A stretch of DNA of 64,000 nucleotides from the NCBI GenBank assembly GCA_002899765.1, contig PPDH01000035.1, positions 16,182 to 80,181 of the forward strand, in the 5' to 3' direction. Made by a program: the position numbers and the translations under genes. Under the pieces are notes generated by a model. It had not been told where the DNA came from and did not search any database. It saw only the letters and a list, made by a program, of their open reading frames with translations. Origin of the DNA: Sulfurimonas sp. Its GTDB lineage: Bacteria; Campylobacterota; Campylobacteria; Campylobacterales; Sulfurimonadaceae. Shown here one piece after another: positions 40,605-50,726 of the stretch (within the stretch, counting starts at the first letter, position 1; every line of letters begins with the position of its first letter).

Positions 40605-43337
40605 ATGTTCATAAATAACCTAGCCTACGAGGCGAGTGCGGGAAGCGGCAAGACTTTTATGCTTGTCGTGCGTTATCTTAGTCTGCTTTTTAAAGGTGCA
40701 TCGCCCTCTAAGATTCTGGCACTTACTTTTACAAACAAAGCCGCAAACGAGATGCAGGAGCGAATCGTATCGACTTTAGAGGAGCTTGAACACAGAGGAG
40801 AGCTTGATGAGATAGCAAAGGTTACGGAACTCTCTCGTGAATTTCTGCTTGAAAACCGCCAAAGAATTTTAGGCGAGTTTCTAAATTCGCATACAAAAAT
40901 CATGACGATAGACAGTTTTTTTACTTCCATACTTAGAAAGTTCTCTCTGTACGCCTCTTTGATGCCTGATTTTTCCACTTTTTCATCTCAACATGAGCTG
41001 AAACTTCTCTCACGGTTTTTAAAAGAGGTAAGCGTTGCAGGCAAAAAAGAGACTCTTATAGCGCTCTCTTTGCAGTCAAACAAGCGGCTTACGGATATAT
41101 TTGGACTTTTAGACGAGTTTTACATCAAAGCTCAGGAGTTAAAGCATATAGAGTTTAAAAAGCAGGATTATCTGCAGTTTGAAAATGAAGCGATGCTTTA
41201 CATGTCAAAACTGAGAGAGATTGTAGAGTCGTGCAGCGATGCTTCTTCAACCGTTTTAAAAGCCGTTCAAGCAGAGAGTTTTGAAGAGATTGCCTCAAAG
41301 GCTTGGATGGAGAGGGAGAGTCTGAATTACAGCACTTTTAAAAAGTGTTTTACGCCTGTTATGGATGAGCTGCTCTCTAAAATACAAGAGGCGGTAAAAA
41401 ATCAAAACCGTGCCAAAGAGCAGAACTTCTTTTTTGCCCTAAAAGAGCTGAGTGACATATATAAAAATAGCAAAAAAGCACTCTACATGGATGACAGTGA
41501 GCTGAGTTTTTCCGATGTGACATACCTTGTTTACGAGATTTTAAACCTTATAAACGACAGCGAATTTTTGTACTTTAGACTTGATTCGCAGATAGAACAC
41601 ATGCTGCTTGACGAGTTTCAAGATACGAGCATTTTGCAGTATGAGATTTTAAAACCGCTGATAGATGAGATTACTTCGGGCAAAGGTATTTTTGACAACG
41701 GAAGTTTCTTTTTTGTAGGTGATGTAAAGCAGTCCATATACAGATTTCGCGGCGGCGTGAGCGCTCTTTTTGGAAGCGTAAAAGAGCAGAACAATACACA
41801 TGTAGAAAAACTTCTCACAAATTACCGCTCGCAAAAAGAGGTTGTCGAGTTTGTAAACGGTGTATTTGAAGGCAAGATAAAAAACTATACTCCGCAGTTG
41901 GTCAAAGCAGATGCGAACGGCGGTTATGTCGAGGTTATACAAAACGATGAGCTGCTTCAAGAAGTCACGACTCAGGTAAAGCGGCTTATAGGCTTAGGCG
42001 CAGATATCAACGAGATAGCCGTTTTATGCGCAACAAACACAGACGGCGAGGAGATAAAACAGACACTTCACTCCGAGGGCATTGATGTCGTAACCGAGAC
42101 GACTACAAAGCTTATCAACCAAAAAAGCGTAAAAGCTCTTTTGGAGTATCTGAAGTATCAGTACTTCGGCGAAGATATCTACATGTACAACTTTTTTGCC
42201 CTGATTTCGCAAGAAGCTAGAGCTATTAAGAGAGTTGATTTTAACAGAGTGAAAGTCTTGGATATTGTTAAAGATGCCATCAAAGAGTTCGGGCTTTTTG
42301 ACGATGATTTTAATCTTATCCGTTTTTTAAATGCACTTTCAAAACAGAGCGATATCGAAGCACTTCTGTTTGAATACGAGAGGCTGGATATGAGTGCCGC
42401 GGCTTCCGAGCTTAATGGTGTGAGAGTGCTTACGGTGCATAAATCAAAAGGCTTGGAGTATGAACATGTCATTGTGATGGATATACTCAAAAAAGCTCCG
42501 CCGTCTCGCGATGCAATTATCTATGAGTATGATGAAATAGAGTTGACAAATATCTACCTTCGCATAAAGGGCAGGGATGCTATAGACAAGCACTATGCAA
42601 ATGCGCTCTTAAAAGAGAAAGCTCTTGTTTATGAAGACAGTCTAAATGCTATGTATGTCGCTTTTACGAGAGCCAGAGAAAACCTGTTTGTTGTTTTAAA
42701 GTCAAAAGATTCTATGTTTGATATGTTGGATTTGATGCAATGCAGACATGGAGATTTAAAGTGTGGTAAAAATCACAACAGAGTAGACAAACAAGAGTCT
42801 CACGTGCTGGAGTACAAAGAGCTTTACTACGGAACGCAGAGTGATATATTAGAGCCTGAAAAAATGCAAGATGAGGATGTAAAGTCGATAAACTTCGGGC
42901 TTGCAATGCACTACATGTTAGAGATGCTCGCAGAGTTTGATGTACAAAGTATCATGTATGCAAAAGATATGATGCTAAATAAGTACGGGCATATTTTAGA
43001 AGATGAAGAGATAGAAGATATTCTTCGCAGAGTAAAAATGCTTCTGCAAAATGAGGAGTTTATCTCTTTGCTTGGTACAGAGTGTTACAGAGAAAAAGCG
43101 ATAAGACACAAAAAAAATCTTAAGTATATCGACCTTTTGGTAAGGGATGATTCTCAAAAAGAGACACTTTTTGACTCTTGGAATGTAATTGATTACAAAA
43201 GTGCAATTTCTCATACCGGGGAACATCTAAAACAGGTGCGTAACTACGTTAAAGCCGTAGAAGAGATTACGAGTGAAAGTGCAAAAGGATATATCGTTTA
43301 TCTGCTTGAAGAGAGTATAAAAATAGTAAAAGTATAA
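40605..43337 (+). CDS. addA: AddA/RecB-like UvrD-family helicase
   Basis: EASAGSGKTFMLVVRYL, ILALTFTNKAANEM, LLDEFQDTSILQYEIL, VGDVKQSIYRFRGG, VLTVHKSKGLEYEHVIV; start set at ATG 40605. Confidence 0.9.
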   Translation: MFINNLAYEASAGSGKTFMLVVRYLSLLFKGASPSKILALTFTNKAANEMQERIVSTLEELEHRGELDEIAKVTELSREFLLENRQRILGEFLNSHTKIMTIDSFFTSILRKFSLYASLMPDFSTFSSQHELKLLSRFLKEVSVAGKKETLIALSLQSNKRLTDIFGLLDEFYIKAQELKHIEFKKQDYLQFENEAMLYMSKLREIVESCSDASSTVLKAVQAESFEEIASKAWMERESLNYSTFKKCFTPVMDELLSKIQEAVKNQNRAKEQNFFFALKELSDIYKNSKKALYMDDSELSFSDVTYLVYEILNLINDSEFLYFRLDSQIEHMLLDEFQDTSILQYEILKPLIDEITSGKGIFDNGSFFFVGDVKQSIYRFRGGVSALFGSVKEQNNTHVEKLLTNYRSQKEVVEFVNGVFEGKIKNYTPQLVKADANGGYVEVIQNDELLQEVTTQVKRLIGLGADINEIAVLCATNTDGEEIKQTLHSEGIDVVTETTTKLINQKSVKALLEYLKYQYFGEDIYMYNFFALISQEARAIKRVDFNRVKVLDIVKDAIKEFGLFDDDFNLIRFLNALSKQSDIEALLFEYERLDMSAAASELNGVRVLTVHKSKGLEYEHVIVMDILKKAPPSRDAIIYEYDEIELTNIYLRIKGRDAIDKHYANALLKEKALVYEDSLNAMYVAFTRARENLFVVLKSKDSMFDMLDLMQCRHGDLKCGKNHNRVDKQESHVLEYKELYYGTQSDILEPEKMQDEDVKSINFGLAMHYMLEMLAEFDVQSIMYAKDMMLNKYGHILEDEEIEDILRRVKMLLQNEEFISLLGTECYREKAIRHKKNLKYIDLLVRDDSQKETLFDSWNVIDYKSAISHTGEHLKQVRNYVKAVEEITSESAKGYIVYLLEESIKIVKV

Positions 43338-43436
43338 ACCTTAAAAAAACCATAAATTCAGCTACTTGTAAGGTTAAGAAGATATACTTTCGCCAATTAA
43401 ACAGACATTTTACTATGTTGATGTTAAGAAAATTAC

Positions 43437-43874
43437 TTGAAAGGTTCAAGAATGAAATTTACGAAAATTGCAACTCCTGAACAAATCGATCAAAAATGGG
43501 TTTTGATTGATGCTGAAGGTAAAACTTTTGGTCGTATTATCACTGAAGTTGCAACAATACTTCGCGGTAAAAACAAACCATGTTTTACTCCAAACATTGA
43601 CTGTGGAGACTATGTTGTAATTGTTAATGCTTCAAAAGCAAAATTCAACGGTCTTGGCAAAATTGCTAACAAAGAGTATTTTTCATACTCTGGCTACTTC
43701 GGTAGTGTTAAGAGCACTAAAATGACTGAACTTTTAGAGAAAAATCCTGAGAAGCTTTACAAATTAGCTACTCGCGGTATGCTTCCTAAAACTAAGCTTG
43801 GTGCTAAAATGATTAAAAAATTAAAAATTTATGCAGGTGCTGAGCATCCTCACACTGCACAACTAGCTAAGTAA
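43437..43874 (+). CDS. rplM: 50S ribosomal protein L13
   Basis: WVLIDAEGKTFGRIITEVATILRGKNKPCFTPNIDCGDYVVIVNA; start within MKGSRMKFTK uncertain. Confidence 0.97.
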   Translation: MKGSRMKFTKIATPEQIDQKWVLIDAEGKTFGRIITEVATILRGKNKPCFTPNIDCGDYVVIVNASKAKFNGLGKIANKEYFSYSGYFGSVKSTKMTELLEKNPEKLYKLATRGMLPKTKLGAKMIKKLKIYAGAEHPHTAQLAK

Positions 43875-43883
43875 GGAAACCAG

Positions 43884-44273
43884 ATGGCAAAAATATATGC
43901 AACAGGACGTCGTAAGGCGTCAATAGCAAAAGTATGGTTAACTCCGGGTAGCGGAAATATAAGCATCAACGGTCTTTCATTAGACGCATGGTTAGGCGGA
44001 CTAGAGGCAAAAAAACTTCGTGTTAAACAACCTCTTGCACTAACAAAACAAGATACATCAGTTGATATCGTAGCTACTACTTTAGGCGGTGGTTTCGGTG
44101 GTCAAGCTGACGCACTTCGTCATGGTATCTCTCGCGCATTAGTAAAATTTAACCCAGAGTTAAAAGCTATACTAAAACCTGAGGGCATGATGACTCGTGA
44201 TTCACGTATTGTTGAACGTAAGAAGCCGGGTAAACGTAAAGCACGTCGTTCTCGTCAGTTTTCTAAGCGTTAA
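43884..44273 (+). CDS. rpsI: 30S ribosomal protein S9
   Basis: [14 protein letters not shown]...[18 protein letters not shown]. Confidence 0.98.
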   Translation: MAKIYATGRRKASIAKVWLTPGSGNISINGLSLDAWLGGLEAKKLRVKQPLALTKQDTSVDIVATTLGGGFGGQADALRHGISRALVKFNPELKAILKPEGMMTRDSRIVERKKPGKRKARRSRQFSKR

Positions 44274-44389
44274 TCGCTACAAAAACTTTTTTTTTCAGTT
44301 CTTTTCGCACTGGAAAAATCTCCTTCAAATTTTTCATTAACATTTTCTTCTATTTTACTTTGATATAATCGCTCAAAAAAAGAGTCATT

Positions 44390-45901
44390 TTGCGCTATTT
44401 ACTGTTTCTGTTTTTATTACTAAATATTTTTCTCAAAGAGTGTGAAGCATCAACGCTTCATTTAGCAACCTCCGCCAATCCCTCACGGCTCAATCCCATA
44501 CTCGCAACAGATTCAAGCTCATCGGAGATAACAGGCTTTTTGTTTAACGGACTAGTAAAGTATGATAAAGATTTATCAACAATCATAGGAGATTTGGCTG
44601 AGGAGTTCTATTTTGAAGATGAGAAGACGCTCTTTTTTAAACTCCGTAAAGGGGTGAAGTGGCATGACGGAGAGAGTTTTAGCGCAAAGGATGTTCTTTT
44701 TACCTACGAGGTGCTTGTATCATCCAAAATAAGCTCGCCATACAGCTCAAATTTTAGATTTGTTGAGAGTGTTGAAGCTGTTGATGAACTAAGTGTGAGA
44801 GTAAAATATAAGCAGCCATATTTTAAGGCGCTAGAGACATGGATGATGGGTGTTTTACCCCAGCATATTTTAAAAGATGAGCAAAATCTGATGAACTCCT
44901 CTTTTAATATAAATCCTATAGGCACGGGTGCATACAAACTTTATCAGCTAGAGCACTCTAAAAATATTATTCTTAGCGCATTTGATGACTACTTTGAGGG
45001 CAGGGCAAAGATAGATACTATCTCTTTTCATGTCATAGCCGACCCTATGACACGTTTTTTGATGCTCAAATCGTCCGCGCTTGATGTCGGCGGTATTGAG
45101 CCTATGCAGTATGAAAAACAGCTAAAGAGTGATTTTTTTAAAAAATTCAATATTTATGAAAACATCTCTCAATCCTACACTTACCTTGGTTTTAATCTTC
45201 GTTTAGAGAAGTTTAAAGACCCAAAAGTCAGAGAGGCGCTATCTTTAGCAATCGACAGAGAAGAGCTTGTAGATATTCTCTTCTTTGGCCACGCAAAGGT
45301 TTGTACGGGACCGTTTTTACCAGGCACTAAAGCGTTTAATGAGAGCGTTAAAGCACCTTTGCAGGATATAAACAGGGCAAAAGAGCTCTTACGTGAAGCA
45401 GGATATAATGAGAAAAATCCCTTTACATTTGAGATAGTAACTTCAAACTCTAGTGAAATTAGACCTTACGCCGCACAGATACTGCAGCATCAGCTTAAAA
45501 AAGCCGGAGTGATTGTAACGCTTCGAGTCATGGAGTGGCAGGCTTTCTTAAACATGGTGGTTTTTCCTCATAAGTTTTACAGCGTACTGCTTGGCTGGGG
45601 GCTCTCTCCCACGCCTGACCCATACATGTTCTGGCACAGCGATAACGATAAGCAGGGTGGTTTTAATTTGGTGGGTTACCATAATCCTAAAATAGACAAG
45701 ATGATAGAAGAGTCTCAAAGTATGATTGAGAGTGATAATCTCTCCGCGTCATGGAGAGAGATGTTTAAGATAATAACGGATGAAAATCCATACCTTTTTT
45801 TATACATTCCAAACTCAATTACGACGGTTAGCAAAGAGATAAAAAATATAGAACCTGCTCCAAGCGGAATCTGGCACAACTACATAAAATGGGAGAAATA
45901 G
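44390..45901 (+). CDS. peptide/nickel ABC transporter substrate-binding protein (SBP family 5)
   Basis: FFKLRKGVKWHDGESFSAKDVLFTYEVL, NPIGTGAYKL, ALSLAIDREEL. Confidence 0.9.
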   Translation: MRYLLFLFLLLNIFLKECEASTLHLATSANPSRLNPILATDSSSSEITGFLFNGLVKYDKDLSTIIGDLAEEFYFEDEKTLFFKLRKGVKWHDGESFSAKDVLFTYEVLVSSKISSPYSSNFRFVESVEAVDELSVRVKYKQPYFKALETWMMGVLPQHILKDEQNLMNSSFNINPIGTGAYKLYQLEHSKNIILSAFDDYFEGRAKIDTISFHVIADPMTRFLMLKSSALDVGGIEPMQYEKQLKSDFFKKFNIYENISQSYTYLGFNLRLEKFKDPKVREALSLAIDREELVDILFFGHAKVCTGPFLPGTKAFNESVKAPLQDINRAKELLREAGYNEKNPFTFEIVTSNSSEIRPYAAQILQHQLKKAGVIVTLRVMEWQAFLNMVVFPHKFYSVLLGWGLSPTPDPYMFWHSDNDKQGGFNLVGYHNPKIDKMIEESQSMIESDNLSASWREMFKIITDENPYLFLYIPNSITTVSKEIKNIEPAPSGIWHNYIKWEK

Positions 45902-45902
45902 T

Positions 45903-46541
45903 TTGATAATTTTATTTGATTTAGACGGTACTTTAATCGACTCCACGGAGGCGATTTTAGAGTCGTTTCACCACTCCTTTGATTTTCATAAACTCTCAAG
46001 AAAAGATGATGAAGAGATAAAAGCTCTTATAGGATATCCGCTGGATATCATGTATGAAAATTTGGGAGTCGAGAAGGGTGTAATCTCCGAGATTATTACG
46101 ACATATAAAGAGCAATACAGAGACATTTCAACCCAAAAAACCGAGCTTTTAAAAAATGCAAAAGAGGCGGTAGAGTTGGCAAAAGAGTTTGCCACGCTTG
46201 GGATAGTAACGACAAAAACAGGACACTACTCCAAAGTGCTTATGGAGCATTTTAACATCATGCATCACTTTGATGTCCTTATCGGAAGAGAAGATGTACA
46301 AAATCCAAAGCCGCATGCAGAGCCGATAATGAAAGCTTTGGAAAAACTCGATACTAAGAATAAAGAGATTTGGATGATTGGAGATACGAAATTGGACCTA
46401 ATAGCCGCTCAGGCGGCAAACGTAAATTCGATTGGAGTTTTGAGCGGATATGATAAGATAGAAACATTGAAAATGTTTACAAATGTTATATTGAATGATG
46501 CCCTAGAAGCCGCTATTTACCTTCAAAGTAGGAAAAAATAA
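45903..46541 (+). CDS. HAD-superfamily phosphatase (phosphoglycolate phosphatase-like)
   Basis: LFDLDGTLIDST, GIVTTKT, MIGDTKLDLIAAQAANV. Confidence 0.9.
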   Translation: MIILFDLDGTLIDSTEAILESFHHSFDFHKLSRKDDEEIKALIGYPLDIMYENLGVEKGVISEIITTYKEQYRDISTQKTELLKNAKEAVELAKEFATLGIVTTKTGHYSKVLMEHFNIMHHFDVLIGREDVQNPKPHAEPIMKALEKLDTKNKEIWMIGDTKLDLIAAQAANVNSIGVLSGYDKIETLKMFTNVILNDALEAAIYLQSRKK

Positions 46542-46661
46542 CACACATCATTTGTTTCTTAAAAAAAAATAAAGTCTCAAGCTATTTTTAAGAGCAACTT
46601 GTCTAAAATAAACGGGTAAATTGGAATTAAGGTTCTTATATAAAATATAGAAGGAGAGTTT

Positions 46662-47219
46662 ATGCTAGAGATTAGATGGCATAGTCGTGCTGGACAAGGT
46701 GCTGTAACCGGTGCTAAAGGTTTAGCTGATGTTATTTCTACAACAGGTAAGCATGTACAAGCATTTGCATTTTATGGATCTGCGAAACGTGGAGCCGCGA
46801 TGACGGCTTATAACCGTGTTGATGATGAAGTGATTATGAATCATGAAAAATATATGAGACCTGACTATGTGTTTGTTATTGACCCTGCATTGGCAATAAC
46901 AACAGATGTTACTATTAACCACAAAGAGGGGACAAAGTACATCATTACAACACATATGAGTACAGATGAACTAAAACAAGCTCAACCTAAACTTCAAGAT
47001 AAAGAAGTGTATACGGTTGATTGTATTACGATTGCAAACGAGACTATCGGTCGTCCAATTCCAAACACCCCTATGCTTGGTGCATTTATGAAAATTTCCG
47101 GAATGTATGATATTGAATTTTTCAAAGAGAGTATGAAAAGGGTTCTTGGAAAATTACCACAAAAAATTATTGATGCAAATATGCTTGCGATTCAGCGTGC
47201 ATTTGATGAAGTAAAGTAA
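46662..47219 (+). CDS. porC: pyruvate:ferredoxin oxidoreductase gamma subunit
   Basis: IRWHSRAGQGAVTGAKGLAD, FYGSAKRGAAMTAYNRV. Confidence 0.92.
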   Translation: MLEIRWHSRAGQGAVTGAKGLADVISTTGKHVQAFAFYGSAKRGAAMTAYNRVDDEVIMNHEKYMRPDYVFVIDPALAITTDVTINHKEGTKYIITTHMSTDELKQAQPKLQDKEVYTVDCITIANETIGRPIPNTPMLGAFMKISGMYDIEFFKESMKRVLGKLPQKIIDANMLAIQRAFDEVK

Positions 47220-47226
47220 GGGGCTT

Positions 47227-47625
47227 ATGATGGCAAAAAAAGGTTGGGATGAGTTCGAAATCGGAGCTATGCTTCGCACTTTTGAGGGGAAAATAGACGA
47301 TATTGCAGGAACGCGACAAGAAGATCGCGACTATACACAAAACAGCTCTTATACCGCAAGTGTATCCGACTGGAGATTAATCAAACCGGTATTTAACAAA
47401 GATTATTGTATTGATTGTCAATTTTGTTGGGTATATTGTCCGGATGTTTCAATAATTTCAAGAGATAAAAAATTGATTGGTATTGATATGGATCACTGTA
47501 AGGGGTGCGGAATATGTGTTGAGGTTTGTCCTACAAACCCTAAATCACTTCTAATGTTCCCGGAACAAGCCGATGAAGAGACAGAAATAGCTTCGTGGCC
47601 TAAAAAAGATGAGGAGGAAGCATAA
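47227..47625 (+). CDS. porD: pyruvate:ferredoxin oxidoreductase delta subunit (2x 4Fe-4S)
   Basis: CIDCQFCWVYCPD and CKGCGICVEVCPTNP. Confidence 0.92.
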   Translation: MMAKKGWDEFEIGAMLRTFEGKIDDIAGTRQEDRDYTQNSSYTASVSDWRLIKPVFNKDYCIDCQFCWVYCPDVSIISRDKKLIGIDMDHCKGCGICVEVCPTNPKSLLMFPEQADEETEIASWPKKDEEEA

Positions 47626-48848
47626 TGGCGTTTGACAAAATGGAACTAAGAGATATTGAAGTATGGGACGGAAACTTCGCTGCTGCACAAGCATTGAGAC
47701 AGTGTAAAATTGATGTTGTTGCAGCATACCCTATTACGCCCTCAACTCCTATAGTTGAAGGTTACGCAAAGTTTTTAGCAGACGGCTATATAGAAGGCGA
47801 GTTTGTTATGGTTGAGTCCGAACATGCAGCGATGAGCGGATGTATCGGTGCTGCTGCGGCCGGTGGTCGTGTTGCAACTGCAACATCTTCGCAAGGTCTT
47901 GCTCTTATGTCTGAGACGCTTTATCAAGCATCAGGGATGAGACTTCCTATAGTTTTAAATCTTGTAAACCGTGCACTTGCATCGCCGCTTAACGTTAACG
48001 GTGATCACTCAGATATGTATATGGTTCGCGACAGCGGTTGGATACAGTTTGATGCATTCTCTCCTCAAGAGGCATACGATTTAAACTTAATAGCATTTAG
48101 AGTCGCAGAAGACCATGATGTAAGGCTTCCTGCAATAGTTAATCAAGACGGTTTTATGACATCTCACACGGCGCAAGGCGTTAGTCCATTGAGCGACGAT
48201 GCAGCTTATGGATTTGTAGGTGAATTTAAACCGATGAATGACATGCTTGACTTTGAGCATCCTGTAACACATGGTGTTCAAACTGAAGAGGATTGGCATT
48301 TCGAGCACAAAGCTCGTCAACATAATGACTTAATGACAAAAGTTTCTCCGAAGATTGAAGAAGTTTTTGCAGAGTTTGAAAAACTTAGCGGCCGTAAATA
48401 TAATCAAGTTGAATGTTATGATATGGATGATGCAGACGTAGCGGTATTTTGTCTAGGAACTTCGGTTGAAACGGCTCGTGAAGTAGCACGTGAGATGCGT
48501 ACTAAAGGTATTAAAGCAGGCGTTGTCGGTCTTCGCGTCATTAGACCTTTTCCATTCTTTTAAGTTGCAGAAGCATTAAAAGGCGTAAAAGCTGCTGCTA
48601 TTTTAGACAGATCATCTCCTAACGGTGCAGCTGGGGCTATGTTCAATGAAGTTTCGGCTGTATTGTATAGCACAGACGCAAAAGTATTGCTTAGCGGATA
48701 CATTTATGGGTTAGGCGGTCGTGATTTGACTAAAGCACATTTAGTAGAACTTTTTAACGAACTTCAAAGAAATGCAGACGCAGGAAAAGTTACTACGCAA
48801 TTACAACAGTTTATCGGTGTTCGCGGACCGAAATTAGCATACTTATAA
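47625..48848 (+). pseudogene. porA: pyruvate:ferredoxin oxidoreductase alpha subunit, interrupted by in-frame TAA at 48561-48563
   Basis: AYPITPSTPIVEGYAKF, RVIRPFPFF*VAEALKGVKAAAILDRSSPNGAAGAMFNEVSAVL in a single frame. Confidence 0.9.
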
Positions 48849-48858
48849 GGAGAAAACT

Positions 48859-49815
48859 GTGAGTGAAATGAAAAAAATAAAAAACTTAAAAGAGTTTTCA
48901 ACATCAGCTGACCGTTTTGAAGGAGCGAACCTTTTATGTCCCGGTTGTGCACACTCGATAATCGTTCGTGAAGTTTTAAATGCAACAAATGATGATATGG
49001 TTCTCTCTGCTTCGACAGGATGTCTTGAGGTTTGTACTGCTGTTTACCCATACACTTCATGGGATGCTTCATGGATTCATATCGGATTTGAAAACAGCTC
49101 AACCGCAGTTGCGGGTGCTGAGACTATGTATAAAGCGCTCAAGAAAAAAGGTCGTCTAAAGCAGCCTGATAGAAACCCTAAATTTGTCTCTTTTGCAGGA
49201 GACGGCGCATCGTATGATATCGGCTTCCAATGGATTTCAGGATGTATGGAGCGCGGTCATAACATAATGCATGTCGTGCTTGATAATGAAGTCTATGCAA
49301 ATACGGGCGGACAGAGATCCTCATCAACTACTATAGGTTCTTCGGCTACTACATCACCTGCCGGAAAAATTAGTTATGGAGAAAAAAGAAACAAAAAAGA
49401 TATGCTCTCAATTATGGCTGCACATGGCATTCCGTATGCAGCGCAGGTTGCTCCAAACAAATGGAAAGACATGGTTAAAAAGATTCAACATGGTTTTGCG
49501 GTTGAGGGTCCTGTTTTTATAAATGCAGTTTCTCCATGTACTACTGAGTGGAAATTTGACCCTAAGGACACTATGCATCTAGCTGATTTGGCTACAGACT
49601 CTTTGGTGTTCCCTCTTTATGAGATAATTGATGGGCATGAGTTAAATATTACATACAGACCTAAAAATATTGTACCTGTAGAGGAGTATTTAGCGGCTCA
49701 GGGACGTTTTAAGCATCTTTTTAAAGATGAGTACAAGTACCTAATCAAAGAGTGGCAAGAGAGAGTGGATGAAAAATGGGCATACCTCCAGCGCCGTGAA
49801 GAAGCTCGCGTCTAA
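48859..49815 (+). CDS. porB: pyruvate:ferredoxin oxidoreductase beta subunit (TPP-binding)
   Basis: LLCPGCAHSIIVRE, FAGDGASYDIGFQWISG, DNEVYANTGGQRSSSTTIGS. Confidence 0.94.
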   Translation: MSEMKKIKNLKEFSTSADRFEGANLLCPGCAHSIIVREVLNATNDDMVLSASTGCLEVCTAVYPYTSWDASWIHIGFENSSTAVAGAETMYKALKKKGRLKQPDRNPKFVSFAGDGASYDIGFQWISGCMERGHNIMHVVLDNEVYANTGGQRSSSTTIGSSATTSPAGKISYGEKRNKKDMLSIMAAHGIPYAAQVAPNKWKDMVKKIQHGFAVEGPVFINAVSPCTTEWKFDPKDTMHLADLATDSLVFPLYEIIDGHELNITYRPKNIVPVEEYLAAQGRFKHLFKDEYKYLIKEWQERVDEKWAYLQRREEARV

Positions 49816-49850
49816 AAGCTTTTATCTTTGGCGCATCTTGCGTCCAACTT

Positions 49851-49892
49851 CGACTTCGACGTACTTTAGTACGCCTTCGTCGAAGTTAAACA
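49851..49892. repeat. imperfect inverted repeat between convergent porB and cheR (hairpin, possible bidirectional terminator/REP-like)
   Basis: AACTTCGACTTCGACGTAC-tttA-GTACGCCTTCGTCGAAGTT, arms complementary apart from a few mismatches. Confidence 0.6.
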
Positions 49893-49949
49893 CAATCTAC
49901 ACCAAATCTAAAACTTTTTAATCTTACTTTTGGCAACTACTTTTAAATT

Positions 49950-50726
49950 TTAAAACAAATCTGCGTGTCCGAAAAATATCTCTTGATTTGGATTTTTTCT
50001 TAATCCTTCTAAAATCTCTTTTGCTTTTAATTTAGTCTCTTTGTCAAAATAGATAAGCATATTTCTTGAAAATATAAAATCAAATTTTCCGATTGTTGCG
50101 AAAGAAGCGTCAAAAAGGTTGATGACTTTAAAGGTGACTTGTGCTTTTACACTATCTTTGAGTGTGTATAAAGAGTCGTTTTGCGTAAAGTATCTACTAA
50201 TTATCTCAGGTGTTAGATTTCGTACATTTCTTGCTTTATACATGGCATTTTTGGCTTTATTTGTAGCATCATAGTTGATGTCTATTCCGGTTATATGAAA
50301 GTTTTTTGACGGTACGCCTGCTTCAAGAAGAGCTATTGCAATGCCGTAAGGTTCTTCTCCTGTAGCAGATGGGGCGCATAAAATAGTTATGTGTTTGCCT
50401 GCATCTCTTACAAGTCTTACAAGTTCTTGTATCTGTTTAAACTCTCTATAAAAAAATGTCTCATTTGTAGTGAGAGCATCGATGAGAGCTTGTTTTAACT
50501 CTATGTCATGTTTTATAAATTTTAGAAGTTGCCCAAAAGAGTTGATATTTCTTTGTTTGCAAAACGTAGTTACTTTATTTTGTAAAATGGAGATTTGCTT
50601 ATCAAAAGTCACACCTGTTTCGCTTTTAAAATACTCTGCTATGGGCATAACGTCGGTATAGTCTTCAGCTATATTTTGAACATAGTTACTCTGTGTGTTA
50701 TCTCTTTTTTTGAAAAAACTAAACAT
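49950..50726 (-). CDS. cheR: chemotaxis protein methyltransferase CheR
   Basis: ALTTNETFFYREFKQI, ILCAPSATGEEPYGIAI, FDFIFSRNMLIYFD. Confidence 0.93.
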   Translation of the reverse strand: MFSFFKKRDNTQSNYVQNIAEDYTDVMPIAEYFKSETGVTFDKQISILQNKVTTFCKQRNINSFGQLLKFIKHDIELKQALIDALTTNETFFYREFKQIQELVRLVRDAGKHITILCAPSATGEEPYGIAIALLEAGVPSKNFHITGIDINYDATNKAKNAMYKARNVRNLTPEIISRYFTQNDSLYTLKDSVKAQVTFKVINLFDASFATIGKFDFIFSRNMLIYFDKETKLKAKEILEGLRKNPNQEIFFGHADLF

